Source: Pseudomonas quercus
GTDB lineage: Bacteria > Pseudomonadota > Gammaproteobacteria > Pseudomonadales > Pseudomonadaceae
Assembly: GCF_012033695.1 (NCBI RefSeq)
Contig: NZ_JAAVJI010000001.1
Location: 663,481 to 727,480 of the forward strand
Direction of reading: 5' to 3'
DNA: 64,000 nt
The notes below the pieces were generated by a model. The model was not told where the DNA came from and did no database searches. It worked only from the letters and a program-made list of their open reading frames with translations. Both the position numbers and the translations under genes were made by a program. The first letter of the stretch is position 1; each line of letters opens with the position of its first letter. Positions 36,506 through 45,320 of this stretch are shown here, piece after piece.

Positions 36506-37858
36506 TCAGGGGCTTGAAGCGGATAAAGCGCGACGCGCAAAAAAGGCCTTGGCCATGAAGTGGGCTGTGGCAATGGCAAGGGTGGCGGCCAATGCATTGC
36601 CCACCCACATACCCAACAAGCCCCCCCTGCTGCCGTAGTACTGGCTGCCCAGGTACACAAACGGCAGCGTTCCCAGGGTGCCCCTGAGCCATGCAAAGGC
36701 CGCCACCCACCACGGTCGCCCCATGGTGAGGAACATTGACAGCGCGATGAAATCCAGGCCAACGCCAATCCATAACCCTGCACCCGCACGGCAGAAGGCG
36801 TTTAGCAACTGCTGTGCGCCCAGGGGCAGGTCGAACAGGTGATTGAGCAGCGGTGCTGCCACGGCCAGCCCCGCCCAGACGGCCGAACCATAGAGGATCA
36901 CCAGCCGACGTGTAAAGGCGATGGCCAGTGCGGCTCTTTCGTCTTTGCCCGCTGCCAGGTTTTGGGCCAGCACGGGGGACAGGGCATTGGGGAGCGCGAA
37001 ATACAGGCAGTAGCTGAACTGCAGCAAGCGATCGATCACCGCCATGGCGGCCAGCGCCGGTGCACCGAATGTCGCCAAGGTCATCAGCAGGTAAATGATC
37101 GACAGCGGGGTCGCCAGGTTACCCAGCATGGCAGGCAGCCCTAGGCTTACTACACGGCGGGTATGGAGCATCAACAACCTGGGCCGGACGCTGAATGACA
37201 GCCCAATCCGCGTGGCCACACCGTAAAGCCCTGCCGCACAGGCCACAACGGCCGCCAGCCCGTAGGTCATGGCCGCGCCGTCCAGCCCCAGGCCGAACCC
37301 GAAGATCAGCACAGGGTCGGCAATGGCCAGGACCAACGCGCCCGTCAGCACCACGCCCATGCCCAGGCGGCTATGGCCGTGTGCCCGTAACAGCTGCGCA
37401 CACAGTTGCATCACGCTATTGAAGACCGTGGCGGGTACAGCCAACCCGATAAACAGCCGCCCGGCCTGCAACACGGTCGGGTCGGTCCCAAGCCAGAGCG
37501 CTGCGGGCCGAGCCACTGCAAGCTCGATCACGGCGATGCCGGTCGACAATACTGCCGTCATGATCAGCATATGTGTGGCCAGCCGGGCATGGCTGGCGGC
37601 CCTGTGACGGCCAACCCGAGCTGACATGAGCGCACCACAGGCCACCACGAGGCCGGAGACCAGGCTGCTGTTGATAAAGATCAGGGTTTTGCCGATGCCC
37701 ACTGCGGCCAGCGCCACCGGGTTGTGCAGCTGCGCCACGTAAGCCAGCGTGAGTATGTCCACGGCGAACAGGGCCATCAGGCTCAAGGCCGTGGTAGTGC
37801 ACATGCGCACCATATGGGTACGGATGGGCCCCTCGATAAAGCGAGCACGCGGCGTCAT
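36506..37858 (-). CDS. MATE-family multidrug efflux transporter
   Basis: The start at ATG 37858 gives 450 residues; a GTG five codons earlier is possible and neither has a good ribosome binding site. The protein has twelve hydrophobic segments in two halves, with the MATE features VALAAVGIGKTLIFI and LGLPAMLGNLATPLSIIYL. The family exports cationic drugs against Na+ or H+. The TetR-type gene follows nine bases downstream. Its substrate is unknown. Confidence 0.87.
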   Translation of the reverse strand: MTPRARFIEGPIRTHMVRMCTTTALSLMALFAVDILTLAYVAQLHNPVALAAVGIGKTLIFINSSLVSGLVVACGALMSARVGRHRAASHARLATHMLIMTAVLSTGIAVIELAVARPAALWLGTDPTVLQAGRLFIGLAVPATVFNSVMQLCAQLLRAHGHSRLGMGVVLTGALVLAIADPVLIFGFGLGLDGAAMTYGLAAVVACAAGLYGVATRIGLSFSVRPRLLMLHTRRVVSLGLPAMLGNLATPLSIIYLLMTLATFGAPALAAMAVIDRLLQFSYCLYFALPNALSPVLAQNLAAGKDERAALAIAFTRRLVILYGSAVWAGLAVAAPLLNHLFDLPLGAQQLLNAFCRAGAGLWIGVGLDFIALSMFLTMGRPWWVAAFAWLRGTLGTLPFVYLGSQYYGSRGGLLGMWVGNALAATLAIATAHFMAKAFFARRALSASSP

Positions 37859-38003
37859 CTGGCGGGGGTTCACAGGTTAGGCATCATTGGCGGGTTGCGG
37901 GCTAGGTGATGGCCATCGGCTAGCACCGCAGGCGAGTGCGCGCTAGGGTAAAGGGCGAGAAGCCCGCACGCAACACTGGCAGCGCCCCAGGCCGATCATC
38001 GGC

Positions 38004-39170
38004 CTAGGCTTGGCCAACACTGCCGTGCGAGGCCATGGCCGTGCCAAGCCTCAACAGCCGGGCCATGTCCCCGGCCCGCTCACGTAACAGCCTGGGGGTA
38101 TCCCGGCAAGCGTCTTCCAGGGTCATCGGGCCAGACACCAGGGAAAACGCCGCCGTGATGCCCTGTTCATACAGGTCGGTATACCCCTTGCCCAGGGTGC
38201 CTGCCAGCACCAGCACCGGAACGCCGTATGTCGAGGCCAGCCGCGCCACGCCAAATGGTGTCTTGCCTCTGAGGGTTTGCGCATCGAAGCAGCCTTCGCC
38301 CGTGATCACCAGGTGAGCACCCTGGAGGTGCTCGGCCAGGCGTGTGAGCGCGGCCACTACCTCTACACCGGGCCGAATGCTTGCACCCAGGTACGCCATG
38401 GCGGCGAAGCCAGTGCCTCCGGCGGCGCCTGCACCGGGTGTATGACGCAGGTCTGACCCCAGGGTGGCCGCCGTGAGGTCGGCATAGTGGCTCAGGGCGT
38501 GTTCCAGGGCCGCTTGCTGAGCCGGGCTTGCCCCCTTTTGCGCACCGAAGGTGTAGGTTGCACCGTGGGGGCCGCACAGGGGGTTGTCTACATCTGCGGC
38601 GACCTCGAACCTTACCCCTGCCAGGCGCTTGTCCCAACCGCTCAGGTCAATCTGTGCCAAATTCTGTAAGGCCAGCCCCCCGTGTGGCAAAGGGTTGCCC
38701 TGAGCATCCAGGAACCGGGCGCCCAAGGCTTCCAGCAGGCCACGGCCCCCATCATTGGTTGCACTGCCGCCCACCGTTAACACCACGTGGGTAGCGCCGT
38801 CGTCCAGCGCCCGCTTGATGAGCTCGCCCGTGCCGCGCGTGGTGCTGGCGCAGGCGTCCCGCTGCTGCCGGGGCACTTGCTGCAAGCCGCTGGCCTCGGC
38901 CAGTTCGATAAGAGCAGTGTGGGTAGCGGCCAGCCAACCCCAAGTGGCCATCAAGGGTTGCCCCAGGGGCCCTGTCACTTCGCATTGCCGAGGCTCGCCG
39001 CCTGCCGCTGCCAGCACGGCTGACAATGTGCCTTCCCCGCCATCGGCCATGGGGCACAGTACACACTGGGCCGTAGGAAACACATCCCGTATGCCGTCCG
39101 CAATGGCTTGCGCCACCTCAGCGGCGCCCAGGCTGTCTTTGAAGGCGTCAGGGGCTATCACACATTTCAT
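38004..39170 (-). CDS. Glycerate kinase (GarK/GlxK family)
   Basis: The start is ATG at 39170 with AAGGA upstream, giving 388 residues. The N-terminus MKCVIAPDAFKDSLGAAEVA, PMADGGEGT near 55, and VGGSATNDGGRG near 120 are signatures of type I glycerate kinases. They phosphorylate D-glycerate to 2- or 3-phosphoglycerate at the end of glyoxylate and aldarate breakdown. No other genes of those pathways flank it. The gene 39225-40397 ends 55 bases upstream and is probably unrelated in function. Confidence 0.93.
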   Translation of the reverse strand: MKCVIAPDAFKDSLGAAEVAQAIADGIRDVFPTAQCVLCPMADGGEGTLSAVLAAAGGEPRQCEVTGPLGQPLMATWGWLAATHTALIELAEASGLQQVPRQQRDACASTTRGTGELIKRALDDGATHVVLTVGGSATNDGGRGLLEALGARFLDAQGNPLPHGGLALQNLAQIDLSGWDKRLAGVRFEVAADVDNPLCGPHGATYTFGAQKGASPAQQAALEHALSHYADLTAATLGSDLRHTPGAGAAGGTGFAAMAYLGASIRPGVEVVAALTRLAEHLQGAHLVITGEGCFDAQTLRGKTPFGVARLASTYGVPVLVLAGTLGKGYTDLYEQGITAAFSLVSGPMTLEDACRDTPRLLRERAGDMARLLRLGTAMASHGSVGQA

Positions 39171-39224
39171 AGCAGGGATTCCTTGCAAAAGGACCAGGCC
39201 ATAGCCAGTGGCAGGGCCACCGGC

Positions 39225-40397
39225 TCAAGCGTCTCGCTTCGCTGGCCAGCGGGCCAGAAACGTTGTGCCTGCGTCAAGGGTAGACGCCATCTGGATGTCG
39301 CCCTCGTGAGCCCTGACGATTTCGCGCACGATGAACAAGCCCAGCCCTACGCTGCGTGCATCGCCACCCTTGATGCCACGGGACATGGCCTCGAACAGGG
39401 ACCCGTGCAGGGCTTCGGGGATGGGGGCGCCCCAGTTGTGGACCGAGAGGCGCAGGTCAGTGTTCGTAACAGCCGTACGCACCGTGATAAGGCCTTCAGG
39501 TATCCCGTAGGCCACGCTGTTGGCCACCAGGTTACCGACCAGCTGCCGTATGCGGTCACTGTCGAACAGGCTGGTAGCGTTGCCGTGGGTAACGTGTTCA
39601 AACCGGGCACCAGGGAAGGCCACCCGCAGCTCGTCCAGGGAACCGGCCACCACTTGGTGCAGGTCGTTGCTTTCAACGGTCAGGCGAATGCCTTTGCCTA
39701 CACGGATGAGGGTAAAGTCTAGAAAATCCCGGATCAGCCGGTCTGCTCGCCCCGCTGCTTGGGTAATGAGCTGTGCCAGCGCATGCCGCCGCGCCTGCCC
39801 TGGCGAGCGCCTCAGCAAGTCGCCGGCCATAAGAATGGCGCTGAGCGGGGTCTTCAGGTCATGGCTGGCGATGGCGACCATCTGCTCGGCGAATTCGGCG
39901 CGGTCCTGAGCCCGCTCATAGGCTGCCTGCAGCTCGCTTTGTGCATCGCGCAGGGCCGCTTCCACCGCCGTTCTGGCCTGCAAGGCGTCTTCGGCCAGTT
40001 TACGGGCGTGAAGTATTTCACGCTCGTACCGGTCGCGGTCAGCCAGTTCGAACAGGGCCAAGTGGTGGAAGTACTCACCTTCGGTCTCGCGGCGCACGCC
40101 GTTGAGCAGCACCACCACTCGGCTTCCATGGCGTGTCAGCATTTCCAGCTTCACCTCACGGGCCGAGCCTTGCATGCGCATCAGGGGTAGCCAGTGGGTC
40201 TGGTGAAACATTTTGCCACCCACCGTCAGCAGGTCTTGGAAGCGGCGGCCGAGCAGCGCCGGTTCGTCATAACCCAACCAAGTGCAGAAGGTCTTATTGG
40301 CACGTACCACTTCACCGTTGTCACGGGTGAGTATCAACCCACACGCGGCGGACTCGAACAGCACGTCTTCGGTGATGTGTTCAGCGAGCACGGCCAT
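39225..40397 (-). CDS. PAS-domain sensor histidine kinase paired with an RsbQ-like hydrolase
   Basis: This 390-residue soluble kinase has an N-terminal PAS domain (about 8-125) with the pattern GGKMFHQTHWLPLMRMQG, a coiled coil (about 125-165), a HisKA domain with acceptor His in IASHDLKTPLSA (about 178) and an HATPase domain ending near 385 with SVGLGLFIVREIV. It lacks a receiver. The ATG directly abuts the stop of the RsbQ-like hydrolase gene, so the two proteins are made together. In Bacillus, RsbQ supplies an unknown small ligand that activates the PAS domain of the phosphatase RsbP. Here the PAS output is a kinase instead. No response regulator is adjacent. Confidence 0.88.
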   Translation of the reverse strand: MAVLAEHITEDVLFESAACGLILTRDNGEVVRANKTFCTWLGYDEPALLGRRFQDLLTVGGKMFHQTHWLPLMRMQGSAREVKLEMLTRHGSRVVVLLNGVRRETEGEYFHHLALFELADRDRYEREILHARKLAEDALQARTAVEAALRDAQSELQAAYERAQDRAEFAEQMVAIASHDLKTPLSAILMAGDLLRRSPGQARRHALAQLITQAAGRADRLIRDFLDFTLIRVGKGIRLTVESNDLHQVVAGSLDELRVAFPGARFEHVTHGNATSLFDSDRIRQLVGNLVANSVAYGIPEGLITVRTAVTNTDLRLSVHNWGAPIPEALHGSLFEAMSRGIKGGDARSVGLGLFIVREIVRAHEGDIQMASTLDAGTTFLARWPAKRDA

Positions 40398-41204
40398 TTA
40401 CAGGAGAGACCTTGCGCGCAGGAAGGTATCCATGGCCTGTGCACAGGCCGGTGCAGCACTCAGGTGAGGGCAATGGCCCACATTGTCGATCAGGCACAAC
40501 GTACTGTTAGGCATTACGCGGTGCAGGTAGTCCCCCACCGGCGGCGGGGCGATAATGTCTTCGGCTGATTGCAAGATCAACGTAGGTGTTGCCAACCCTT
40601 GTACGTCAGCGCGGTTGTCGGACAGGAACGTCACGCGGGCAAACTGCTTGGCAATGTCAGGGTCGGTGCGACAAAAGGCATCGGTCAGCTCTTCGCTCAG
40701 GGCCGGTTGGCCGGGCGCACCCATGATCACCGGGGCCATGCTGCGGGACCAACCCAGGTAGTTGCTATCAAGGGTCTCGAACAATGCTTCAATGTCAGCC
40801 ATGTCGAAGCCCCCCTGGTAGTCGCCCTCATTGAGGTAACAGGGTGAGGGACCGACCATGACGTGCCCGGCGATCTGGCCAGGGGCTGCACGGTCTGCCA
40901 ATACACCGATCATGGCGCTGACCGAATGCCCTACCGTGACGACCGGGCCACGCCCGTACTGGGCGATCAGTGCGTTAAGGTCTGCGGCGTAGCCGCCCAG
41001 GGTGCTGTAGCGTGCCGGGTCGTAGGCGCAAAGGTCTGAGCCGCCCGCACCCATCAGGTCGTAGGTCACCACGCGGCAGCGGCCCGTAAATGAAGGCGCC
41101 AGCTGGCGCCACATGCTCTGGTCGCAGCCAAAGCCATGGGAAAAAACAAAGGTTACAGGCCCTTCGCCCTCCACCAGGACATTGTGCCGACGTTCGAGAG
41201 TCAT
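40398..41204 (-). CDS. RsbQ-like alpha/beta hydrolase
   Basis: This 268-residue protein follows Bacillus RsbQ closely along its length: HGFGCDQSMWRQLAP, DLCAYDPARYSTLGGYA, MVGPSPCYLN and RTDPDIAKQFARVTFLSDNR all have direct counterparts there. The catalytic Ser (VGHSVSAM), Asp (SAEDIIA) and His (VGHCPH) are present. RsbQ and the plant receptors D14 and KAI2 belong to this group; RsbQ is thought to make or present a hydrophobic signal for a PAS domain. The downstream PAS kinase gene begins on the next base after the stop, which strongly supports a signalling pair. The ligand is unknown. Confidence 0.92.
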   Translation of the reverse strand: MTLERRHNVLVEGEGPVTFVFSHGFGCDQSMWRQLAPSFTGRCRVVTYDLMGAGGSDLCAYDPARYSTLGGYAADLNALIAQYGRGPVVTVGHSVSAMIGVLADRAAPGQIAGHVMVGPSPCYLNEGDYQGGFDMADIEALFETLDSNYLGWSRSMAPVIMGAPGQPALSEELTDAFCRTDPDIAKQFARVTFLSDNRADVQGLATPTLILQSAEDIIAPPPVGDYLHRVMPNSTLCLIDNVGHCPHLSAAPACAQAMDTFLRARSLL

Positions 41205-41450
41205 GCTGGCTCCTTTGGGAAGACCCGAGTGTGAGGTGTAGCGTAGCGCGGCACAATACGAAGCGGTGAAACGACGCGGAAAAAAACATCAGTAAAGGCG
41301 GTGATCACTCACACCTGGCGGCGCCTTACACGCCGCTACCCGAGGCTGTACCTTTTGTGAAATTCTCGCCTGGGCGCAACGAGCGTAGAACGAACGGGCC
41401 GGTAGCGCGGCCTAAACCCTCACCGTTCACCTATTGCCGGAGATGATTGC
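41205..41450. promoter_or_regulatory. Divergent control region of the RsbQ-like operon and yghU
   Basis: This 246-base gap lies between leftward and rightward genes and must hold both promoters. A short dyad TGGCGGCGCC / near GGCG repeats is visible around 41315-41335, but nothing I can name. Confidence 0.35.
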
Positions 41451-42293
41451 ATGAGCGACAGCCCCTACGTCCCACCCAAGGTCTGGACCCCTGAGGCCCC
41501 GTCCGGTGGCCACTTTGCTAGTATCAATCGCCCGGTTGCCGGCCCTACCCATGACAAGGTTTTGCCCAAAGGCCGGCACCCGTTTCAGCTCTACTCCCTG
41601 GCCACGCCCAACGGTGTAAAGGTCTCGGTGCTGCTTGAGGAATTGCTGGCTTTGGGCCACACCGGCGCGGAATACGACGCCTGGCCGATCCGCATTTCCG
41701 AGGGTGATCAGTTTTCCAGCGGTTTTGTGGACGTAAACCCCAACTCTAAGATTCCAGCCCTGATGGACTACAGCGGCGACACGCCCATTCGCCTGTTCGA
41801 GTCCGGTTCGATCCTGTTGCACCTGGCAGAGAAATTCGGGGCCTTTTTGCCCACGGACACCGCCAGCCGGGCCGAGACGCTGAACTGGTTGTTCTGGCAG
41901 ATGGGCGCCGCGCCCTACCTGGGCGGCGGGTTCGGCCACTTCTACGCCTACGCGCCAGAAAAACTGCAGTACCCCATTGACCGTTTCACCATGGAAGCCA
42001 AGCGTCAACTGGATGTGTTGAACCGCTGCCTGGCTGAGCGGCCCTACCTGGCCGGTGACACCTACACCATTGCCGACATTGCCGTGTGGCCCTGGTACGG
42101 CGAACTGGTGCGCGGCAACCTGTATTCGGCGGCTGAGTTCCTGGCGGTGCATGAGTACACCCATGTGGTGCGCTGGGCCAACGAGATCGCCGAACGCCCA
42201 GCGGTCAAGCGCGGGCGGCGTGTGAACCGCCTGTGGGGTGACGAGCGCGAGCAACAGGCAGAGCGGCATACGGCCACTGACCTGGATCGGTAG
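41451..42293 (+). CDS. yghU: YghU-type glutathione S-transferase / disulfide-bond oxidoreductase
   Basis: This 280-residue protein matches the YghU family: the long N-terminal arm (YVPPKVWTPEAPSGGHFASINRPVAGPTHDKVLPKG) precedes a thioredoxin-like domain with TPNGVKVSVLLEE, in which TPN contacts bound glutathione, and a helical C-terminal domain. YghU proteins bind two glutathione molecules and reduce disulfides or organic peroxides in the cytoplasm. The gene seems monocistronic. Confidence 0.92.
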   Translation: MSDSPYVPPKVWTPEAPSGGHFASINRPVAGPTHDKVLPKGRHPFQLYSLATPNGVKVSVLLEELLALGHTGAEYDAWPIRISEGDQFSSGFVDVNPNSKIPALMDYSGDTPIRLFESGSILLHLAEKFGAFLPTDTASRAETLNWLFWQMGAAPYLGGGFGHFYAYAPEKLQYPIDRFTMEAKRQLDVLNRCLAERPYLAGDTYTIADIAVWPWYGELVRGNLYSAAEFLAVHEYTHVVRWANEIAERPAVKRGRRVNRLWGDEREQQAERHTATDLDR

Positions 42294-42350
42294 CTGTCGT
42301 TAGGTAAGGCTTCAGCTTGTTCCCTGGCTTCGCCAGGTCCGACACAGGTT

Positions 42351-43133
42351 TCAGGCGTGCCAGCAGCGATACCAACCGTCCTGCTGGCTCACCCGCAGCT
42401 CGACCTGGTACAGGTCAGACAACCGCTCGCTCGTCAGCACCTCGGCCTTGTCGCCATCTGCCACAATGCGCCCCTTATCTAGCAGCACCACCCGCTCGAT
42501 CTCTGGAATGATTTCATCCAGGTGGTGGGTGGTGATAATCATGGCGTGCTCCGGCCCGCAGAACCGCCGCAGCAGGTTGAGCATGGCCAGGCTAGCGCCC
42601 ATGTCCAGGCCATTGGCAGGCTCGTCAAGGATCAGCGCCTTGGGCTGATGCACCAGGGCTCGGGCCAGCAGCAAACGACGGCGTTGGCCGGTAGACAAGC
42701 GTTGGAACATGGTGTGCTCATGCCCTGTCATTTCCACCTGGCTCAGCAGCGCCAGCGCTTCGCTACGCTGCGCCTCAGTGGGCTGCAAGTGCCCGTGGGC
42801 GCCAATGGCACCAAAGAAGCCCGACGTGACAACGTCCAGGGCAAGGGTTTGCGGGGTGTAATCGTCTTGCAGGTCCTGGGAAACGAAGCCCAGCTTGCTG
42901 CGGTGCTCCCAGAGGTTCACGTGCTGCTTGCCGAACAGTTTCAGGTGGCTACCCTCACGGTCCAGCGGATACAGCTCGCGGGTAATCAGTTTGAGCAAGG
43001 TGCTCTTGCCAGCGCCATTGGGGCCAAGAATGGCCACCTTTTCCCCAGCGCCAATGTGCAGGGAAAAGCCCTCCAGCACTCGGGTCTGCTGCTGGAAGGC
43101 GGTGACGTTATGAAAATCGATCATCGGGTGCAT
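42351..43133 (-). CDS. Stand-alone ABC ATPase
   Basis: The start chosen, ATG at 43133, gives 260 residues; ATG at 43124 is an alternative, and neither has a strong ribosome binding site. It is one ATP-binding cassette with Walker A GPNGAGKST, signature LSTGQRRR and Walker B ALILDEPANGLD, followed by the H-loop in TTHHLDE. No permease or binding protein is adjacent. Such solitary cassettes resemble the ATPases of metal or molybdate import or the yeast protein CAF16; the partner is unknown. Confidence 0.85.
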   Translation of the reverse strand: MHPMIDFHNVTAFQQQTRVLEGFSLHIGAGEKVAILGPNGAGKSTLLKLITRELYPLDREGSHLKLFGKQHVNLWEHRSKLGFVSQDLQDDYTPQTLALDVVTSGFFGAIGAHGHLQPTEAQRSEALALLSQVEMTGHEHTMFQRLSTGQRRRLLLARALVHQPKALILDEPANGLDMGASLAMLNLLRRFCGPEHAMIITTHHLDEIIPEIERVVLLDKGRIVADGDKAEVLTSERLSDLYQVELRVSQQDGWYRCWHA

Positions 43134-43227
43134 GTCACTTGAGGCTATGGAGGGCTTTGACCTTAGGGGCACAGCGGGTCGTTGTTCAAGTAAAGAATGG
43201 GCCCAGGTATTCGAACCACCCCCAGTG

Positions 43228-43830
43228 CTACATGGGCGGCACCAGCCCATCCTTGCCCACCATCACCGACTGGGCCACTGCACTGCCTTGGTCATCGGGT
43301 GCAGCGGTGACGATAATATGAGCGCCTGCCTTGAGCGCTGTGGCGTCGGCAGGGTCAATACGGACGATGGGTACCCCGTCTGGCACCACCACGGTTTTCT
43401 CGCCTTCCGGGTAGCTCACCGTTAGGCGCTGACCATCGGCTACTTTCAGCGTGCCCACCGTGCCGTTGGTCATGGTCGCCTTGTTGCCATCTGCCCCTTC
43501 CCAAGGCCGATGGCCGGCCCCGCTCCCACGCAGGGCGGGGGCGAATACATGGACTTCCAGGGCCTTGAGCGTACCGTCCGGCTGTGCCACCGCCGCCGTG
43601 CCTATGTAGCTGTCCGGGGCAATGTCCTTGGGTGAGGCAATGGCTACGCTGCGCCATGCGGTTTTTGGCGTCAGCGCGATATTCAATGGCTGGCCTGTGG
43701 TGGTGGTCATTTCCACATGGTGGGCATCGAAGGTCGTCAGCGTTCCGCGTACCCGCTCCGTCATGCCTGGCGGTGCATCGGCCAGGGTGGCGGTCGAAAC
43801 CAGCAGTGCAAGCAAAGGGATCAGGCGCAT
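43228..43830 (-). CDS. Putative periplasmic protein, DUF5666-like
   Basis: The start at ATG 43830 begins a signal peptide (MRLIPLLALLVSTATLADA), giving 200 residues. The mature part has two or more similar beta segments built on VRGTLTTFDAHHVEMTTTTGQPLNIAL and VGTLKVADGQRLTVSYPEGEKTVVVPDGVPIVRI, the pattern of DUF5666 (OB-like) repeats. No function is known to me. Its neighbour at 43910-44215 also encodes a small exported protein, on the same strand. Confidence 0.7.
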   Translation of the reverse strand: MRLIPLLALLVSTATLADAPPGMTERVRGTLTTFDAHHVEMTTTTGQPLNIALTPKTAWRSVAIASPKDIAPDSYIGTAAVAQPDGTLKALEVHVFAPALRGSGAGHRPWEGADGNKATMTNGTVGTLKVADGQRLTVSYPEGEKTVVVPDGVPIVRIDPADATALKAGAHIIVTAAPDDQGSAVAQSVMVGKDGLVPPM

Positions 43831-43909
43831 AGGGGTTCTCAGGCGGCAGGCGGGGTTGGCTACACTGTAGCTGCCAGCGGTTGGAACGCCCAGCGCAGCG
43901 ACAGCCGGG

Positions 43910-44215
43910 TCAACCACGGTCGCCCGTAATGCTCACCAGTTCATCGCCTTCGAATTTCAGGTAATGGTACATCCCTGAGTCGGGGCCATAGGTCCAGCGT
44001 TCGGTGGGCAGCTCTACCCACCTGCCGTAGCCGGCCTTGATACGGACGGCGCCAGTCGCCGCACGGCTTGCCGGCTCGCCGCATTTGCGCAGTACCTCAG
44101 CCATGCCGTCATGCACGGAAATCAGGGCGCTGTTGCACCGCAGGGTGTCGTCGGCTTGAGCCAAGGTGGCCGCCGTGAGCATCAGGCAGCCGGTCATGTA
44201 GGCAATGGTGTTCAA
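43910..44215 (-). CDS. DUF2845 family periplasmic protein
   Basis: This 101-residue protein has a signal peptide (about 1-21, ending LAQA) and a mature domain with LRCNSALISVHDGMAEVLRKCGEPA and the aromatic stretch ERWTYGPDSGMYHYLKFEGDELVSI, the layout of DUF2845. The two Cys probably form a disulfide. The family has no assigned function. Confidence 0.82.
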   Translation of the reverse strand: MNTIAYMTGCLMLTAATLAQADDTLRCNSALISVHDGMAEVLRKCGEPASRAATGAVRIKAGYGRWVELPTERWTYGPDSGMYHYLKFEGDELVSITGDRG

Positions 44216-44344
44216 AGGGCACCCTGGTATCGATGGTCAAGCGGCCATATTACCTGCTTGCAGCCACGGCTCCCAGACGATGCCATCAGGCTGTAATACG
44301 CCTGTGCTGGAGTAGTCCATCGCCCCGCTCAAGAGGAACGGCTC

Positions 44345-45289
44345 GTGGCCGACCGCTCACCGCCTACCCTGCTCGATTACCGCCCCCGCCTGGCCGACCT
44401 TCGCCCGCTGCGCGGCCAAGCCCTCCCTACCACGTTGCAAGGTGCCCGCGCCGAACCTAGGGTCACGCCGGCCTCAGACCTGCAGGGGCGAACGGGCTAC
44501 GACGAAGGATTTCTAGGTGGCTTCCAAGTGCCTTGGCCGACGGTCAGCGAGGCACTGGCCACCGCGGTATATGGGCTAGGCAACGGCGAAACGCGCCTGG
44601 ACTACACGCATTTTTCGGTCACCATGAGCACCCGCCGCATTGCGTTGTGCGTGGGGGTTAACATCGATGGCAATGCTCATGTGGAGGTGCCGCGAACGCG
44701 GGATACCTGGGCCTACGATGGCCGCTTGCCCGTGAGTGCCCAGGCCGGTGATGAACTGTACGCGGGCAATGGCCTGGACCGCGGCCACCTGGTGCGCCGA
44801 CAGGACCCAAACTGGGGCGATGATGCCCAGGTCGCCAACCGGGATACCTTCCACTTCACCAATTGCTCGCCACAGATGAGCGCGTTCAATCAGAAAACAT
44901 GGCTTGAACTGGAAGACTACATCCTGGACAACACCCAGCGCTGGAAGGCGCGAGCCTCCGTGTTTTCGGGGCCCGTGCTGAGGGACAGCGACCGGGTGTA
45001 CCGGGGTGTGAAAATTCCTCAGGCGTTCTGGAAGGTGGTGGCGTACCTGGGCGACGACGGCAAGCCGTCGGCCAGTGCCTACCTCATCGACCAACGCCGT
45101 GAGCTAGAGGACCTGGACCTGGTATTCGGCCCCGTGCGCACGTACCGGTGCAGTGTGGCCAGCCTTGAGGCCTTGACCGGCCTGCGGTTCGGCTCGCTGG
45201 CTAACTACGACGCCTTCAGCAATGAGGAGCGAGCGACCGGCACCCGCATCCAGGCCTTGGTTACAGGGCCGGAAAGCCTGCGGCTCTAG
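44345..45289 (+). CDS. DNA/RNA non-specific endonuclease (NucA/EndoG-type)
   Basis: The start is GTG at 44345 with AGAGGAA upstream, giving 314 residues. The beta-beta-alpha-metal nuclease motif is clear: DRGHLVRRQDPNWG (about residues 139-152) carries the catalytic His, and the metal-ligand Asn lies in NCSPQMSAFNQ. EndoG/NUC1-type enzymes cut DNA and RNA with Mg2+. There is no signal peptide or membrane segment, and no immunity-like gene is next to it, which is unusual because most bacterial members are exported. The 80-residue N-terminal extension before the nuclease fold is unassigned. Confidence 0.88.
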   Translation: MADRSPPTLLDYRPRLADLRPLRGQALPTTLQGARAEPRVTPASDLQGRTGYDEGFLGGFQVPWPTVSEALATAVYGLGNGETRLDYTHFSVTMSTRRIALCVGVNIDGNAHVEVPRTRDTWAYDGRLPVSAQAGDELYAGNGLDRGHLVRRQDPNWGDDAQVANRDTFHFTNCSPQMSAFNQKTWLELEDYILDNTQRWKARASVFSGPVLRDSDRVYRGVKIPQAFWKVVAYLGDDGKPSASAYLIDQRRELEDLDLVFGPVRTYRCSVASLEALTGLRFGSLANYDAFSNEERATGTRIQALVTGPESLRL

Positions 45290-45320
45290 GGCCCTGCACA
45301 CAGCCAGTGACAGCACTGGC

